This document shows positions 62,123 to 64,000 of a stretch of 64,000 nucleotides of DNA, one piece after another. Source of the DNA: JBPRGH01 sp051418055. Lineage in GTDB: Bacteria; Bacteroidota; Bacteroidia; Cytophagales; Cyclobacteriaceae. A model generated the notes under the pieces. It was not told the origin of the DNA. It did not search any database and was given only the letters and a program-made list of their open reading frames with translations. The translations under genes were made by a program, and so were the position numbers. Position 1 is the first letter of the stretch, and every line of letters begins with the position of its first letter. Location: NCBI GenBank assembly GCA_051418055.1, contig JBPRGH010000006.1, positions 73,105-137,104 on the forward strand, given 5' to 3'.

Positions 62123-62401
62123 ATGGAAAATTCAAATTTTGCCCCCGGAATGATTAATCCAGCAGCACCTGCGGAGGTAATGACAGTAAAGGACTGGATT
62201 ATTGCTTCAATTATTGTTGCTATCCCTCTGGTTGGATTTGTTATGCTATTTGTCTGGGCATTTGGTGAAGGCACTAATCCGAATAAAGCCAACTGGGCCA
62301 AGGCCTCTTTACTTTTTATGGCAGTAGGAGTTGTTTTTGCCACATTAATATTTATGCTCATTGGAGGAGTGGCTTTATTAAGTGGGGGTAATACACTGTA
62401 G
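62123..62401 (+). CDS. Small two-helix membrane protein
   Basis: A 92-residue protein with a Pro/Ala-rich cytoplasmic start (NFAPGMINPAAPAE), then two membrane helices (WIIASIIVAIPLVGFVMLFVWAFG and ASLLFMAVGVVFATLIFML) around a short loop GTNPNKANWAK. A -7-like TATCTTTG lies at 62057-62064. It is divergent from the DUF4870 gene. I do not recognise a named family, though similar small proteins occur next to DUF4870 genes in Bacteroidota. Confidence 0.75.
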   Translation: MENSNFAPGMINPAAPAEVMTVKDWIIASIIVAIPLVGFVMLFVWAFGEGTNPNKANWAKASLLFMAVGVVFATLIFMLIGGVALLSGGNTL

Positions 62402-62536
62402 ATATTATCTATAGCATGTAACTAAAACTTTTCCATAAGAATTACTGTATATATCTTTGAGCGGTTCGGTATTTTGACCGGTGGCTTCATATAGGAGTGC
62501 CGGTTTTTATATATTTGCTGATCAGGGAGATACATT

Positions 62537-63505
62537 ATGGAGTTGATAAACAACTTTGGCAGTAGGGAGATCTGGCTACTGTCATTTTTTATTTTTTTAT
62601 ATGCACTTTACCTCTTACGCGTGGTTATAACAGCGCGAAAGCTGGGCACCGGATATGGGAAAATATTCATTAAAGTGCCTCTAAGGGCACTAATTTTTGG
62701 TCTTTTTATATTTGCTTTGTTAGGCCCTTCTTTTGGAGAGATGAAAAAAGAAGTCCAGTCTGTCGGAAAGGATATCATTATTGCCGTTGACCTTAGTCAG
62801 TCGATGCATGCAACAGATGTACAGCCTACACGTCTGGAAAAAGTTAAGTTTGAATTAAAAAATATTGTTAATGCATTCAGCTCTGACCGGATTGGACTGA
62901 TTATTTTCTCCTCGGAGGCATTTATGCAATGTCCTTTAACATATGATCAAAATGCGCTGAATCTTTTTATTGAAACCCTTCATACCGGGCTTGTACCAGG
63001 CACAGGGACAAATCTTGCCCCTCCCCTGCAGCTGGCACTTGAAAAGCTAAGCAAAGAAGAGACTACCACAACAAAACCAACTTCAAAAATTATTGTGCTC
63101 ATTAGTGACGGTGAAGATTTTGGTGAGGAAAGAAAAGAGATTGTTGATGAAATAGAAGAGCGAGGAATACGCCTTTTTACTTTAGGGGTAGGCACAGAAG
63201 AAGGAAGCAAAATATTAACTTCGGAAGGATTTAAAAAAGACCGGCAGGGCAATGATGTTATTACCAAATTAAATCCTACTCCTTTAAAAACAATAGCCAG
63301 AGAAACAGATGGCGAATATTTTGAGTTAGGAAGTAATAGAAATGATGTCGCTCGGTTGATCAATACAATCAATGAAATTGAAGGAGAACTTCGCGACACA
63401 CGGCAGGTTGATGTATCGGCAAACAAGTATTACTATTTCCTCGCGCTGGCTTTATTTTTGCTGCTAATTGATATGGTTACAAGCCTGAAAACTGTCAGAA
63501 TATGA
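62537..63505 (+). CDS. batB: BatB-like von Willebrand factor A membrane protein
   Basis: A 322-residue protein with two N-terminal membrane helices, a VWA domain (about 90-290) with the metal-ion-dependent adhesion motif DLSQSMH, later GTGTNL and LISDGED, and one C-terminal helix (YYYFLALALFLLLIDMVTSL). This is the BatA/BatB layout. The Bacteroidota Bat operon (aerotolerance, oxidative stress) places batB before the TPR gene batC, as here. BatB is favoured over BatA because of the overlapping batC. A -7-like TATATTTG lies at 62510-62517. No moxR, DUF58 or batA is directly upstream, since a divergent gene pair intervenes. Confidence 0.83.
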   Translation: MELINNFGSREIWLLSFFIFLYALYLLRVVITARKLGTGYGKIFIKVPLRALIFGLFIFALLGPSFGEMKKEVQSVGKDIIIAVDLSQSMHATDVQPTRLEKVKFELKNIVNAFSSDRIGLIIFSSEAFMQCPLTYDQNALNLFIETLHTGLVPGTGTNLAPPLQLALEKLSKEETTTTKPTSKIIVLISDGEDFGEERKEIVDEIEERGIRLFTLGVGTEEGSKILTSEGFKKDRQGNDVITKLNPTPLKTIARETDGEYFELGSNRNDVARLINTINEIEGELRDTRQVDVSANKYYYFLALALFLLLIDMVTSLKTVRI

Positions 63506-64000
63506 AATATCTTATAATTGCCATATTACTTTTAGCCCCAGTTAATGATATTAACAGGATTGCCAAAAAGAATGAGCTGAAGAAAGAGGCAAAAGTAGCC
63601 TATGAAAATGGTGATTATAAAAAAGCTATTGAAACCTATCACTTTCTACTGGATTCAATGGGAGTGGATGAAGATGCTATCAGATTAAACCTTGCCAATG
63701 CCTATTATAACAGCGCTGACACAACTTCCGCAGTGAGTTACTATGACCAGCTTACGGCAAGTGATAATAATAATATAGCAAGTGTGGCATATCAGCAACG
63801 TGGTATTATCAAAAACAAACAAAAAAAGCATAAACCTGCCCTGGAGGATTTCAAGTTGGCTTTACGTAAAGATCCTTATAATGAAGCGGCCCGTTATAAT
63901 TATGAGTTATTAAAGAAATTGCTTAACGAACAGAAAGAACAGGATCAGCAGCAGAAGCAAGATCAGGAACAAGATAAAAAAGAAGACCAGGAACAAAAGC
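63502..64000 (+). CDS. batC: BatC-like TPR protein, partial
   Basis: The start overlaps the batB stop by 4 bases (ATGA). The frame is open to the window edge, giving 166 residues. After a signal-like hydrophobic start (MKYLIIAILLLAPV) come about three TPR units (AKVAYENGDYKKAIETYHFLL, IRLNLANAYYNSADTTSAVSYYDQL, ALEDFKLALRKDPYNEAARYNYELL), then a Gln/Glu/Asp/Lys-rich low-complexity segment as in BatC proteins. It is a partner of BatB. Confidence 0.83.
   Translation, partial: MKYLIIAILLLAPVNDINRIAKKNELKKEAKVAYENGDYKKAIETYHFLLDSMGVDEDAIRLNLANAYYNSADTTSAVSYYDQLTASDNNNIASVAYQQRGIIKNKQKKHKPALEDFKLALRKDPYNEAARYNYELLKKLLNEQKEQDQQQKQDQEQDKKEDQEQK

Noticed and set aside
62074..62361. Reverse-strand frame of 95 codons opposite the small two-helix protein
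   Set aside because: It is antisense to a frame with clear membrane helices and shows a Ser/Thr/Ile-rich shadow composition.
1..64000. CRISPR array, prophage, insertion sequence or integrative element
   Set aside because: No regularly spaced repeats, transposase, integrase or phage structural genes were seen in any part of the window.

Overview
The window is chromosomal DNA from a member of the Bacteroidota, most likely order Cytophagales. Reasons: AT-rich composition, SusC/SusD/SusE-type glycan uptake genes, a C-terminal sorting domain of the type IX secretion kind, promoters of the form TTG-N19/20-TAnnTTTG, little evidence of Shine-Dalgarno sites, many gene products with lipoprotein signal peptides, a menaquinone gene (menB) and the start of a Bat operon. 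No rRNA, phage, insertion sequence or CRISPR array was seen. The genus cannot be fixed from the sequence alone.

Region 1 (1-21435) is an alpha-glucan/maltodextrin utilisation locus. A leftward operon (11924 to 1810) encodes SusC, SusD, a SusE-like starch-binding lipoprotein, a large secreted GH13 amylase with a type IX sorting tail and a GH13 lipoprotein. A second susC begins at 1538 and runs off the left edge. Rightward lie a LacI-family regulator, an atypical pyruvate kinase, a GH31 alpha-glucosidase, a third GH13 lipoprotein, an MFS transporter and methylglyoxal synthase. Near-palindromes of the form GCAAnCGnTTGC lie upstream of both susC genes and GH31, and are probably LacI operators tying the locus together.

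Region 2 (21476-30129) holds ordinary genes: a TPR lipoprotein, a DUF3108 protein, dapD, a glycosyltransferase, a decayed Mut7-C gene, a stand-alone FecR-domain lipoprotein, a five-loop EF-hand lipoprotein, a cold-shock protein and a YceI protein.

Region 3 (30285-38802) is a tight ten-gene biosynthetic operon behind a well-formed Bacteroidota promoter. It encodes DarA-like and DarB-like dialkylresorcinol enzymes, a BtrH-like acyltransferase, an ABC exporter, an acyl carrier protein and a ketosynthase paired with a catalytically dead partner. It resembles the resorcinol end of flexirubin clusters, but no ketoreductase, dehydratase or ammonia-lyase is in view. Convergent to it is a TonB-dependent receptor whose promoter overlaps a DtxR/MntR-like palindrome.

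Region 4 (41337-64000) is mixed: a second EF-hand protein, an amidohydrolase split by one amber codon, a structured leader plus perfect terminator ahead of a PhzF gene, a CoA-transferase, a Tat-exported aminotransferase, an ArsI-ArsO organoarsenical pair, a TPR histidine kinase, a large zinc metalloprotease, menB, a DedA protein, tRNA-Cys, an M48 protease and the start of the batB-batC operon.
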